From Pseudomaricurvus sp. HS19 (GTDB lineage: Bacteria > Pseudomonadota > Gammaproteobacteria > Pseudomonadales > Cellvibrionaceae): 64,000 nucleotides of DNA. The DNA lies in contig NZ_WVVW01000001.1 in assembly GCF_009857815.1 (NCBI RefSeq), positions 1,240,001-1,304,000 on the forward strand. Direction: 5' to 3'. The notes beneath the pieces are model-generated. The model had not been told where the DNA came from, did no database searches, and was given only the letters and a program-made list of their open reading frames with translations. The stretch's first letter is position 1, and every line of letters begins with the position of its first letter. Below, piece by piece: positions 1-7,632 of this stretch. Made by a program: the position numbers and the translations under genes.

Positions 1-79
1 CAGCGGGTAGAAAATGGCTCCACTGGGATGTTGAGAGGGTTCATTTGATGGTACAGAGGACGTCTGAGATCACAGCCTG

Positions 80-727
80 CTATTCCAGTGTTGATGCCGC
101 CCCTACTATCGGCTCAACTTCGTCATTCGCCTCACCGCTTGCCTCGAAATGCGATAGAGAACGCTCAACCAGGGCTTCCACTTCTTCATGACCACCATGT
201 ATGCCAAGGGTCGACTCCTGCACCAGTAGCCTGGCCAGGGCAGATGTCATGATCGACACCATTTGCGGGGACACTCGCGGCTTAATGCCTCTCTGTTCCA
301 GGTAGCGGGCAATACCTTCGGTTTCAAGTTCACGCAACCTCTCAGAGTTTTTTGCCAGCTCGGCACGAATCATTTCGTTATGGTTGGCCAGCGCCAGAAA
401 CTCCAGGCCTATCTTGGCGAATTCGGGATTACTGATCAGATTCCACATTGCACGCAACGGTTGCGGGGAATCGATAGCCTCTTGAAGGCATTTCTTGTGG
501 GCTTCCATAGAGCGGTGCAGCACTTCCATCAACAGCTCGTCCTGTGAGCCGAAGTAATAGAATACCGCTTGGTGCCTCATCCCGACTTCACTGGCGATGC
601 GTCGCGCCGTGGCAGCAGCATACCCCTCTTCCCGCACAATCTTTTCCGCCGCAAGCAACAGAGTCTCGCGAACGTCAGGTCGTGGTACGTGGCGCTTTTT
701 TCCGGTGCTTTTTGAGCTGGCAGTCAT
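80..727 (-). CDS. TetR/AcrR family transcriptional regulator
   Basis: This is a 215-residue TetR-type repressor. The N-terminal part (about residues 18-65) has the usual helix-turn-helix layout, with the motifs ETLLLAAEKIV, TARRIASEVGM and AVFYYFGSQDELL. The rest would be the ligand-binding helical domain, which is too variable to indicate a ligand. It begins at an ATG at 727. The gene reads away from the 728-915 gap, which holds an inverted repeat that could be its operator. It is the first gene of a cluster of dehydrogenases and small-molecule enzymes, so it probably controls some of them in response to a substrate or intermediate. Family assignment is secure; target and ligand are unknown. 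Confidence 0.9.
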   Translation of the reverse strand: MTASSKSTGKKRHVPRPDVRETLLLAAEKIVREEGYAAATARRIASEVGMRHQAVFYYFGSQDELLMEVLHRSMEAHKKCLQEAIDSPQPLRAMWNLISNPEFAKIGLEFLALANHNEMIRAELAKNSERLRELETEGIARYLEQRGIKPRVSPQMVSIMTSALARLLVQESTLGIHGGHEEVEALVERSLSHFEASGEANDEVEPIVGAASTLE

Positions 728-777
728 TTAACTCACCTGGTGCAATTCATTACAAACCGAACACTCCGTAGAGTATT

Positions 778-803
778 CCGGTGATTATATACTGATGCAC
801 CGG
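778..803. promoter_or_regulatory. Inverted repeat upstream of the TetR gene, possible operator
   Basis: The arms CCGGTG (778-783) and CACCGG (798-803) are exact reverse complements separated by 14 AT-rich bases, and the symmetry extends loosely into the flanking ATT and TAAT. A second small palindrome, CACC-T-GGTG, lies at 734-742 just before the start codon. Both fall in the 728-915 gap upstream of the regulator, the usual place for an autoregulatory TetR site. Binding is inferred from position and symmetry only. Confidence 0.35.
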
Positions 804-915
804 TAATGTTGACGGGAACCCGCCAACAATCGCATTGCACCTCCTCCTGACCATGCTCCTCCCAGGTTCCGTGATCCCGGAAATCCTGGTGGCAGGTGCT
901 ACATTACCCGACCGC

Positions 916-1521
916 TCAGAACTCCGGCGCGCCGAATCTGGCCGCCAACACGAGCAGCTCGTCTTCGCGCTCTATGCCTATGCTATTTATAGCCAGTGAC
1001 AACAAGACGTAGGTTCCCACGGTAAAGAGGAGGTCCATGAGCTGCTCTGTAGAGAGAAATGCCTTTAGGCCATCCCAGTGCCTGTTATCCAGACTACCCT
1101 CCTCCAACAGCTGATCGGTGGCCTTGATGATATACCGCTCCTGATCCGTCCAGTACTCTGATTCCGCCCCACGCTTAACCTGGGCGAACTCTTCACCGTC
1201 AAATCCCCGCAATAATGAAGTGCGCAGGTGACTCGACCACATGTATCGTGCATTTTTTAGCCAACACACACGTAATATGGCCACCTGCCGCAGTCGGACA
1301 GGCAGGGTGGACGACTTCAGCAGGTAATTATTGAAAGGCAGAAACGCCTTTGCCAGCTGCGGGTGTTGGCAGAAGGTATTAAGTACCGGGTTGTCGTCCA
1401 CATTGATGCGGGCGGTACCAGCGAAGATATCAATGATTTCCCGGGCTTCTGCCGTCCGCTCATCAGCTCTGACCGGGCTAATACGGGCAACGGGATCTTT
1501 TTGCTGGCGATTCACGGACAC
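916..1521 (-). CDS. Carboxymuconolactone decarboxylase (AhpD-like) family protein
   Basis: This 201-residue all-helical protein resembles the carboxymuconolactone decarboxylase/AhpD superfamily. The segment LPVRLRQVAILRVCWLKNARYMWSSH is split here as LPVRLRQVAILRVCWL followed by a YMWSSH stretch that matches the family's E/Q-x-x-x-H helix region. The CxxC of peroxidase-type AhpD proteins is absent, so peroxidase activity is unlikely. A GTG start at 1521 is chosen because a GGGAG ribosome-binding site sits about 8 bases upstream. The stop of the next dehydrogenase gene lies 18 bases upstream, so they are probably co-transcribed. In such clusters the family often acts on small lactones or diketones; the substrate here is unknown. 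Confidence 0.75.
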   Translation of the reverse strand: MSVNRQQKDPVARISPVRADERTAEAREIIDIFAGTARINVDDNPVLNTFCQHPQLAKAFLPFNNYLLKSSTLPVRLRQVAILRVCWLKNARYMWSSHLRTSLLRGFDGEEFAQVKRGAESEYWTDQERYIIKATDQLLEEGSLDNRHWDGLKAFLSTEQLMDLLFTVGTYVLLSLAINSIGIEREDELLVLAARFGAPEF

Positions 1522-1539
1522 AAGGATCTCCCTGCAGCG

Positions 1540-2274
1540 CTACTGGAGATAACGACCACCATTCACACTAAGGGTTTGGCCGGTAACGTAGCCTGCATCG
1601 TCAGATACCAGGTAGGCGCAGGCTGCCGCCACCTCTTCCGGTTTACCGGCACGCTTCATCGGAGTGTGCACCGCAAAGCCGTCCACATCTACCGGGGATG
1701 CGCGCAGCATTGGGGTATCCACAAAGCCCGGTGGGACGTGGTTTACCGTGATGCCTGAAGCCGCAAATTCGATGGCCAACGTTTTGGTCAACCCAACAAT
1801 GCCGCCTTTGGTGGCACCATAGTGCGTCATACCGGTAGAGCCAGCCTGCGCCGACGACGACGAAATATTAACAATTCTCCCCCATCCGGCTGATAGCATA
1901 TCCGGAATCACCTTTTGGGTGAGAATGAAGGGGCCCCTGAGGTTAATTCGTATCATCTGATCCAGTTTCTCAGCTTTCACATCGAGAAATTTGCAGAAGT
2001 CAGAGAGCGCAGCATTATTTACCAATACCGTAATCGCCCCCAGCTTTTCTCGGGTCAAGGCCAGCGATGCATCAATCTGTGATTCGTCGGAGGCATCCCC
2101 AATACAGGCAAGCCCTTCCCCACCACCCTTCCGGATCAGCTCAGCAGTCTCTTCGGCGCCCTGGGCATTGATATCCCAAACAGCGACTTTGATACCCTGC
2201 TCTGACAGTCTCAACGCGATTGCACGACCAATTCCACTGCCAGCGCCTGTCACTACTGCTACCTTGTCAACCAT
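1540..2274 (-). CDS. Short-chain dehydrogenase/reductase (FabG-like)
   Basis: This is a classical 244-residue NAD(P)-dependent SDR. It has the cofactor motif TGAGSGIG near residue 9, the NNAA motif (normally NNAG), a catalytic serine in NISSSS, and the YGATK pair supplying Tyr and Lys. The C-terminal PPGFVDTPM and YVTGQTLSVNGG segments are typical of FabG-like enzymes. The start is placed at the ATG at 2274 rather than further upstream because MVDKVAVVTG is the normal beginning of this fold. It should interconvert an alcohol and a ketone. With three further SDRs nearby it probably belongs to a catabolic pathway for a cyclic or terpenoid-like compound; that is inference. Confidence 0.88.
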   Translation of the reverse strand: MVDKVAVVTGAGSGIGRAIALRLSEQGIKVAVWDINAQGAEETAELIRKGGGEGLACIGDASDESQIDASLALTREKLGAITVLVNNAALSDFCKFLDVKAEKLDQMIRINLRGPFILTQKVIPDMLSAGWGRIVNISSSSAQAGSTGMTHYGATKGGIVGLTKTLAIEFAASGITVNHVPPGFVDTPMLRASPVDVDGFAVHTPMKRAGKPEEVAAACAYLVSDDAGYVTGQTLSVNGGRYLQ

Positions 2275-2375
2275 CACGACCCTTGCTCTCAATCTCAATT
2301 ATTAATATTTCAGATTCAGCGCCGGGCAAGGCTGATACAGCAGAAAGACTTGCCCGGCATTGGTAAAGCCGACGA

Positions 2376-3155
2376 CTATTGCCCCATCTCCGGCCAATGC
2401 GCCCGACTAAAGAGCCCCCCATCCAGGTGGATTCCTTCACCCGTGATGTAGGAAGAACGATCTGATAACAGGAAGACAGCGGCGTTGCCAATCTCTTCCG
2501 GGGTACCTGACCTTCTGAGGCAAGTCAGGTCGGTAAAGCCTCGTGTCATTTCTGCTGGCACCTCGACCGGCATAACGAAGGGGTACAGGCAGTTTGCGCG
2601 GATATTGTCAGGGCCGTAACGTCTGGCAATATGGCGCACGACGGCGTCGAGCCCCGCCTTGGAAACGCTGTAGCCCAGACGGATACCATCGGCATACTTA
2701 CCCGCTGCGGAAGAATTGAACACGAAACTCCCGCCTCCATTTTCGATCATCGCGGGAACGGTGTACTTGGCCGTAGCGATCGCCCCCATGAGATTGATAT
2801 CCATGGTGGTCTTCCACAGCTCCGGATCAATATCCAGGCCATCGTGCGCATGATCATAGAAAGGCGCGTTGTAGAACACCCCATTTATGATGCCGAACTC
2901 GGCTGTCACCTTTTCCAAAGCCGCTTTAATGGTGGCTTCGTCCGTTACATCGCACTGGACCGCCATGGCGGTACCGCCGGCAGCGTTGATTTCCGTCGCC
3001 AGCGACTCGATTGTATCCCTGCTGCGTGCCGCAACCGCGACTTTCGCACCTTCCGCAGCAGCGATACGCGCTACCGCCTGACCCATTAACGGGCCAATAC
3101 CGATCATCAGGATTACCTTACCGTCCAACAACCCTGCACCACTTTGAATTCCCAT
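2376..3155 (-). CDS. Short-chain dehydrogenase/reductase with divergent cofactor motifs
   Basis: This 259-residue SDR starts at the ATG at 3155, which has AAGGA 7 bases upstream; the in-frame GTG at 3170 has no such site. The Rossmann glycine motif is altered to IGIGPLMG and the usual NNAG is YNAP, but the catalytic residues are intact (NSSAAG serine, YSVSK Tyr/Lys) and the C-terminal YITGEGIHLDGG is typical. The altered motifs suggest a specialised subfamily rather than loss of activity. It lies between another SDR and an NTF2-like gene on the same strand. Substrate unknown. Confidence 0.85.
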   Translation of the reverse strand: MGIQSGAGLLDGKVILMIGIGPLMGQAVARIAAAEGAKVAVAARSRDTIESLATEINAAGGTAMAVQCDVTDEATIKAALEKVTAEFGIINGVFYNAPFYDHAHDGLDIDPELWKTTMDINLMGAIATAKYTVPAMIENGGGSFVFNSSAAGKYADGIRLGYSVSKAGLDAVVRHIARRYGPDNIRANCLYPFVMPVEVPAEMTRGFTDLTCLRRSGTPEEIGNAAVFLLSDRSSYITGEGIHLDGGLFSRAHWPEMGQ

Positions 3156-3247
3156 ATCACTATCCTTCACCGTTTCAACAGGCCCTCCCCGGAGGGCCTC
3201 AGGACCTTAACCGAGCCACACCACGGGCATGGCTGTCAGCCTCTCTA

Positions 3248-3727
3248 TTACTCGGCAATACCTTCGTAACCCTTTGGAATTTCATCGGCAGACTGAGGGG
3301 CCTGTTGCAGGTACACGTCGAGACGATAGATCTTCCCGGTCTCATTGAACTCATAGACGGAAACCGTATTAACCACGTTGGTCATACCCGAAAAAGTAGC
3401 CCTCTCTTCCAGCTCCAGAATCACCACATTGTCCGCTTCTGTAATGCGTTTGAAGGAGCATTCCCAGGAAGACTTCGGTGCCCACTGGGTTTGAAAGCGC
3501 AGGTAGGTGGGGTAATCCATGACCTCTTTCAGGTGACCAATACGCTGAAAATTCTCAGTATCAAATACCTTGGAGAAGTGCTCATCCCAGGCTTCATCTT
3601 TGAAACCTGGCTGTTTACACAGCTCGTTCATCTCCTTGGTTACAACGTTGTAATCCAGGACCTTTCTGGATAAACCGGTGTAATCATTAATGATTTCGGA
3701 GACGTCTTTACTGACCTTGGCTACCAT
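3248..3727 (-). CDS. NTF2-like / SnoaL-type protein
   Basis: This 159-residue protein begins with an ATG at 3727. The pattern of an N-terminal helix pair, the segment NFQRIGHLKEVMDYPTYLRF, then beta strands such as VVILELEERATFSG and GKIYRLDVYLQQAP fits the NTF2-like cone fold used by SnoaL, ketosteroid isomerases and small dehydratases. Catalytic residues cannot be named with confidence. It sits between two SDR genes, and a second protein of this type ends the divergent operon at 6594-7154. It may isomerise, dehydrate or bind a pathway intermediate. Family call moderate; function unknown. Confidence 0.6.
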   Translation of the reverse strand: MVAKVSKDVSEIINDYTGLSRKVLDYNVVTKEMNELCKQPGFKDEAWDEHFSKVFDTENFQRIGHLKEVMDYPTYLRFQTQWAPKSSWECSFKRITEADNVVILELEERATFSGMTNVVNTVSVYEFNETGKIYRLDVYLQQAPQSADEIPKGYEGIAE

Positions 3728-3804
3728 TGCATGAACCTCTCATTCTTGATTTATATTTATGGCATTAACGTAAAGCTGACACGCTCAGCGCTGTCGCCAG
3801 CGGA

Positions 3805-4569
3805 TCAGGCGCGAATAATGGTTCCACCATCGACACACATCACCTGACCGGTGATGTAGGAGCCCTCATCGGACATAAGTAGCGCCGCCATAGCGGCAAT
3901 GTCTTCAGGACGGCCCACCCGGGATTTGATACAGGCTGCGGCCTTCGCACCGTCAATAAACGCCGGCGGCAACACCTCTTCCAGTGCGGGATGGATGGTC
4001 ATGGCTGGTGCGATGGTATTTGCTCTCACACCTGCAGGCCCATATCGGGTCGCCACATGCCGCATCAACGCTTGCCCTGCTGCCTTACTCATCGCATAGG
4101 CGACAAATGCCGCGCCACCGCTGTAAGCCGCAGCTGAGCTGGTGTAGACAATTGAGCCAGAACCCTGCTCAATCATTGTTGGCAACACCGCGCGAGTGCA
4201 GAGATAAAAACCGCGGGCGTTAATGCGTTGAGTTTCGTCGAACACCTCAAGCGGCAGCTCCAGGATGCCCTCCATGGGATTACTGTCCGCCATCAGGGCA
4301 AAGTTGGCATGCAGCCCGTCGATCCGGCCATAGGCATTAAGCGTGGCCGCGACGGCTGCATTAACTGACTCTTCATCAGAACCATCCAGGAGGAGCGCCG
4401 TGGCCTCACCACCGGAGGCCTTGATCCCCTCAACCACTTGCCTGGCTGCGTCCTCATTAATGTCACCCAACACCACCTTTGCGCCTTCCTGCGCGTAGCG
4501 CTGGGCCAGACCTGTGCCAATCCCACCCGCTCCGGCGAGCAGAATCACTTTATCTTTCAGTCTATCCAC
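3805..4569 (-). CDS. Short-chain dehydrogenase/reductase
   Basis: This SDR has a glycine-rich AGAGGIGTG motif, the catalytic serine in YTSSAAA and the YAMSK Tyr/Lys pair, ending in YITGQVMCVDGG. The NNAG position reads HANFA, as divergent as in the neighbouring SDR. A GTG start at 4569 is preferred (254 residues) because GGGAG lies 8 bases upstream and MDRLKDKVILLAG is a natural SDR beginning. Alternative GTGs at 4584 and 4608 would extend it. It is the first gene of the leftward arm of a divergent pair; the 4570-4820 promoter region contains an exact tandem decamer. Confidence 0.85.
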   Translation of the reverse strand: MDRLKDKVILLAGAGGIGTGLAQRYAQEGAKVVLGDINEDAARQVVEGIKASGGEATALLLDGSDEESVNAAVAATLNAYGRIDGLHANFALMADSNPMEGILELPLEVFDETQRINARGFYLCTRAVLPTMIEQGSGSIVYTSSAAAYSGGAAFVAYAMSKAAGQALMRHVATRYGPAGVRANTIAPAMTIHPALEEVLPPAFIDGAKAAACIKSRVGRPEDIAAMAALLMSDEGSYITGQVMCVDGGTIIRA

Positions 4570-4707
4570 AAAATTGTCTCCCACACTTTCCTGACTTCCG
4601 ATCACCACTCAGGTCGCCATCACACGGGACGACAGCCTTACCAGGCCATCCGCTTGCAGCGATCCAACATCCCCAAAAAACCGGGACCAACAAATGTTAG
4701 ACCACTT

Positions 4708-4738
4708 GGACTAATTATACTACCATTAGGACTAATTA
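4708..4738. promoter_or_regulatory. Tandem GGACTAATTA repeats in a divergent promoter
   Basis: The decamer GGACTAATTA occurs at 4708-4717 and again at 4729-4738, exactly 21 bases apart, which puts both copies on the same face of the helix. They lie between the leftward SDR (start 4569) and the rightward dioxygenase (start 4821). Two equally phased copies in a divergent promoter are what a dimeric regulator or a cooperative pair would recognise. The regulator is not identified; the TetR product at 80-727 is one candidate. Confidence 0.45.
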
Positions 4739-4820
4739 AATGCGGGCACCGCGTTCCCACCCTCCCGAAGTGAACAATAAAATACCCCCCAGCCACAGCG
4801 CTGGATCTGGAGAGCATGTC

Positions 4821-5645
4821 ATGACAACTCAGAACACAGACCTGATTCGCACAGATCTTACCCCCCTTATTGCCACTCAGCTGGAAGCCAACATCAGCGA
4901 CCTGATCAGCGGCAAATTCTCCAATGAGATCGGCGAGCTTCTGGAGCAACGGGGGGTCGTTGCTTTCCGTGAGCTGAACCTCACCGATGAGCAACAGCTG
5001 GCGTTTACCCAAACGCTGAACACGACCGACATCCAGGATTACAAAGTGACCAAGATCACCATGGATCCACTGGAAAACCCCAATGCCGATTACATCAAGG
5101 GAGCCTTCTACTGGCATATTGATGGCACTATGCTGGACATTCCCGTCTTTGCCTCGGTGATGTCTTCACGAAGGTTGTCAGAAACCGGCGGCCGCACCGA
5201 GTTCTCCAACACCTACGCTGCCTACGACGCCCTGCCCGAAGACGAGAAAGCTGCATTGGAGGGATTGCAAGTGGTGCATATGTTTGAAACTTCGCAACTT
5301 TACGTTAACCCTGAGCCGAGTATTGAAACCCTGAAGATGTGGCAGAGCTTTCAGCCCAACGTACTGCCGCTGGTCTGGACCCACCGTTCCGGACGCAAAT
5401 CCCTGGTGCTGGGCTCCACCGCATCCCATATTGAAGGCATGAGCCTGCGGGAAGGCCGGGCCCTGCTGACCAAACTGCGTGACTGGGCTACCCAGCCGGA
5501 ATTTGTCTACAGTCATGAGTGGAAGCTGGGTGATCTGGTTATCTGGGACAACACCGGCACCATGCACCGCGCCACCCCCTACCCTCTGGACAGCGGCCGC
5601 TTGATGTACCGTACCCAGATCGCGGGCGACGAACCGTTTATGTGA
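4821..5645 (+). CDS. TauD/TfdA-family Fe(II)/2-oxoglutarate dioxygenase
   Basis: This 274-residue protein has the metal-binding facial triad of TauD/TfdA enzymes: the H-x-D of YWHIDGTM and the distal histidine of GTMHRATPY, followed by an arginine in SGRLMYRTQ that would bind 2-oxoglutarate. These enzymes hydroxylate a substrate while decarboxylating 2-oxoglutarate, often releasing sulfite or cleaving an ether. The start is the ATG at 4821, with GGAG about 8 bases upstream; an upstream in-frame start at 4740 lies inside the operator region and is unlikely. It heads a rightward operon with an SDR and an NTF2-like gene. Family confident; substrate unknown. Confidence 0.9.
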   Translation: MTTQNTDLIRTDLTPLIATQLEANISDLISGKFSNEIGELLEQRGVVAFRELNLTDEQQLAFTQTLNTTDIQDYKVTKITMDPLENPNADYIKGAFYWHIDGTMLDIPVFASVMSSRRLSETGGRTEFSNTYAAYDALPEDEKAALEGLQVVHMFETSQLYVNPEPSIETLKMWQSFQPNVLPLVWTHRSGRKSLVLGSTASHIEGMSLREGRALLTKLRDWATQPEFVYSHEWKLGDLVIWDNTGTMHRATPYPLDSGRLMYRTQIAGDEPFM

Positions 5646-5699
5646 CGTCGGCAACACCCAAAATAATAATGACACCCCCAGGCACAGAGGAAATTTCGC

Positions 5700-6560
5700 A
5701 TGTCAGCAACCCCACCCGTAGCAGTAGTAACCGGCGCCAGTCGCGGCGCCGGCCGTGGCATTGCCATTGCGTTGGGCAGTCATGGATGCACGGTCTATGT
5801 TACCGGCCGCTCCGAAAAGTCTGCGGACTCTCCCCTGCCAGGGACCATCTACGAAACCGCTGAAGCGGTCACTGCTGCAGGCGGCAAAGGCATTCCTGTG
5901 CGGGTGGACCATGGCGTCGACAGCGAAGTCAAAGCCCTGTTTGAACAAGTCCGGCAAGAACAGGGCAAGCTGGACATACTGGTCAATAATGCCTGTGCCC
6001 TGCACGATGACCTGACCTTACCCGGTAACTTCTGGGAAAAATCCCTAGGCATCGTCAATATGCTGGATGTCGGTTTGCGCAGCAGCTATGTCGCCAGTTA
6101 TTACGCGGCGCCCCTGATGGTGGAGAACAATCACGGATTGATGATTTTCACCTCTGCGTCCGGCTCAGTGCACTACGTCTACGGGCCTGTGTACGGGGCC
6201 CACAAATCCGGTATGGATAAGTTTGCCGCCGACATGGGCGCCGATCTCAAGCCCTTCAACGTGGCGGCGGTGTCGGTCTGGATGGGCGCCCTGAAAGCTG
6301 AACGACTGATGCAACTGATTGAGTCCGACCGCGAGAAGTATGGCTATCTGGAAAGCGTCACCGAGACGCCGGAGTTTACCGGCCATGTGATCTGGGGGCT
6401 CTATAACGACCCGGACTTAATGAGTGTAAGCGGAGAAACGGTCATTGGTGCCGAGATGGCTGTGAAATATGGGTTTACTGATAGCGATGGTCGCCAACCA
6501 CGATCCTGCCGGGAGAACGGTGTCGAGCCACGGGTTCAGCACCCCTATACTATCCGCTAA
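5700..6560 (+). CDS. Short-chain dehydrogenase/reductase, DHRS1-like
   Basis: This 286-residue SDR has the cofactor motif TGASRGAGRGIA, an intact LVNNAC segment, the serine of FTSASGS and the YGAHK Tyr/Lys pair. The long insertion after the NNA motif, with GNFWEKSLGIVNML, and the overall length resemble the DHRS1-like subfamily rather than FabG. Its start is 54 bases after the dioxygenase stop on the same strand. The C-terminal extension past residue 245 is longer than in the classical SDRs nearby. It probably oxidises or reduces the product of the upstream dioxygenase, which is inference from gene order. Confidence 0.87.
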   Translation: MSATPPVAVVTGASRGAGRGIAIALGSHGCTVYVTGRSEKSADSPLPGTIYETAEAVTAAGGKGIPVRVDHGVDSEVKALFEQVRQEQGKLDILVNNACALHDDLTLPGNFWEKSLGIVNMLDVGLRSSYVASYYAAPLMVENNHGLMIFTSASGSVHYVYGPVYGAHKSGMDKFAADMGADLKPFNVAAVSVWMGALKAERLMQLIESDREKYGYLESVTETPEFTGHVIWGLYNDPDLMSVSGETVIGAEMAVKYGFTDSDGRQPRSCRENGVEPRVQHPYTIR

Positions 6561-6593
6561 CAGAAGCATGTATAAAAACAGGACATCAATGCT

Positions 6594-7154
6594 ATGAACA
6601 CAGAAGAGCAGCTGGCTCAACTGCTGAAAGATGTACAGTATCTCAAGGATCGACAGGCCATCCTGGATTGCGTCAGCAATCACGCGAGAGGATGCGACCG
6701 CTTCGATGAGGCGCTACTCTCCTCCACCTACCATGAGGACGGTGCCGACGAGCACGGCTTTGTGATCAATCCGGGGCCGCAGTACGCCGGGTGGGCCAAC
6801 AAAATTCACGCGGCCGGATCGCTGATGCACACCCACAACATCACGACACACACCTGCGAGATTAAGGGTGATGAGGCTTTCGCAGAGAGTTACGTTATGG
6901 TGGCACTGCTCAATAATGATGGCACCAGTGCACGTATCATCAGCGGTCGCTATGTGGACCACCTGCAAAAACGTGATGGCGAATGGAGAATAAAGCTCCG
7001 CCGCTCTACTGTGGATCTTTTGCTCTCTGGCGATGCCTCGATCCTGAACGCTCCCATCTTCAAGGATCAGGGCTACGCTAAAGGTATTCGGGGACCGAAA
7101 GACGTATCGTATCAGCGCCCCCTGACTCTCGATGAGACACCTGAGCGCTGGTAG
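6594..7154 (+). CDS. NTF2-like / SnoaL-like protein
   Basis: This 186-residue protein starts with an N-terminal helix (LAQLLKDVQYLKDRQAILDC) followed by NHARGCDRFDEALLSSTYHEDGADEHG, here quoted in part as RGCDRFDEALLSSTYHEDG. That layout, Y/D-rich with a His around residue 48, is characteristic of SnoaL-like nuclear-transport-factor-2 proteins found with aromatic or steroid catabolic genes. A later HTHNITTHT stretch and RYVDHLQKRDGEWRI strand complete the fold. It is the last gene of the rightward operon. Isomerase, dehydratase or hydroxylating roles are all possible. Confidence 0.7.
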   Translation: MNTEEQLAQLLKDVQYLKDRQAILDCVSNHARGCDRFDEALLSSTYHEDGADEHGFVINPGPQYAGWANKIHAAGSLMHTHNITTHTCEIKGDEAFAESYVMVALLNNDGTSARIISGRYVDHLQKRDGEWRIKLRRSTVDLLLSGDASILNAPIFKDQGYAKGIRGPKDVSYQRPLTLDETPERW

Positions 7155-7178
7155 CCTCCCAGGGGGCTATCTTCTCTA
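7152..7178 (+). terminator. Possible terminator after the dioxygenase operon
   Basis: TAGCC and GGCTA bracket a TCCC/GGG core at 7152-7169, so the stem begins at the stop codon of the NTF2-like gene and is followed by the pyrimidine-rich TCTTCTC. The loop is tight and the U tract is interrupted, so this is only a plausible intrinsic terminator. Confidence 0.35.
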
Positions 7179-7632
7179 ACCTTTCTATATACCGTTTTGA
7201 CACCCAAAAAAGCAGTTTCGCCCCTGCATAACAAATGATCGAAAACACCGATTTTAGCTTTTAACTCCAATATTACCTTGCTCTCAGGTGGCTCGACCGG
7301 CAGGCTCAGGCCACCAGTCACCACAGCTTCAGTCTGGTGGAGGGATTCACTAAAAGGCGGAGGCACCATTTTGTTATGCCCTTGCAGGGCTCATGTACGG
7401 CCGACTGTTACCTTACTCCTTCGCTTGTGAGACCAGCACCTCTATCTGGAGTTGCCTCTGCCACTGTTCCAACTGCTACTGCCCATCCACGGCACTGCTG
7501 CAGTAGCCGGATTTGTTCCGGCACGCACCGGCGAAGAACGCCAGCATCTGCGTACTCTTGAACTCACCCTGGGCCAGAGCACATGTCTCGTTCTGCCGGT
7601 TCTGATGATTCATTCAGCAGCAGATAGGTTCG
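7179..7632. other. Intergenic stretch without a supported gene
   Basis: Between the rightward catabolic operon and the leftward sensor kinase are about 450 bases. Short open frames exist on both strands (for example 7452-7646 on the plus strand), but none has a recognisable domain or a good ribosome-binding site. No tRNA or repeat is seen. The stretch may hold the kinase operon's terminator or decayed coding sequence. Confidence 0.5.
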
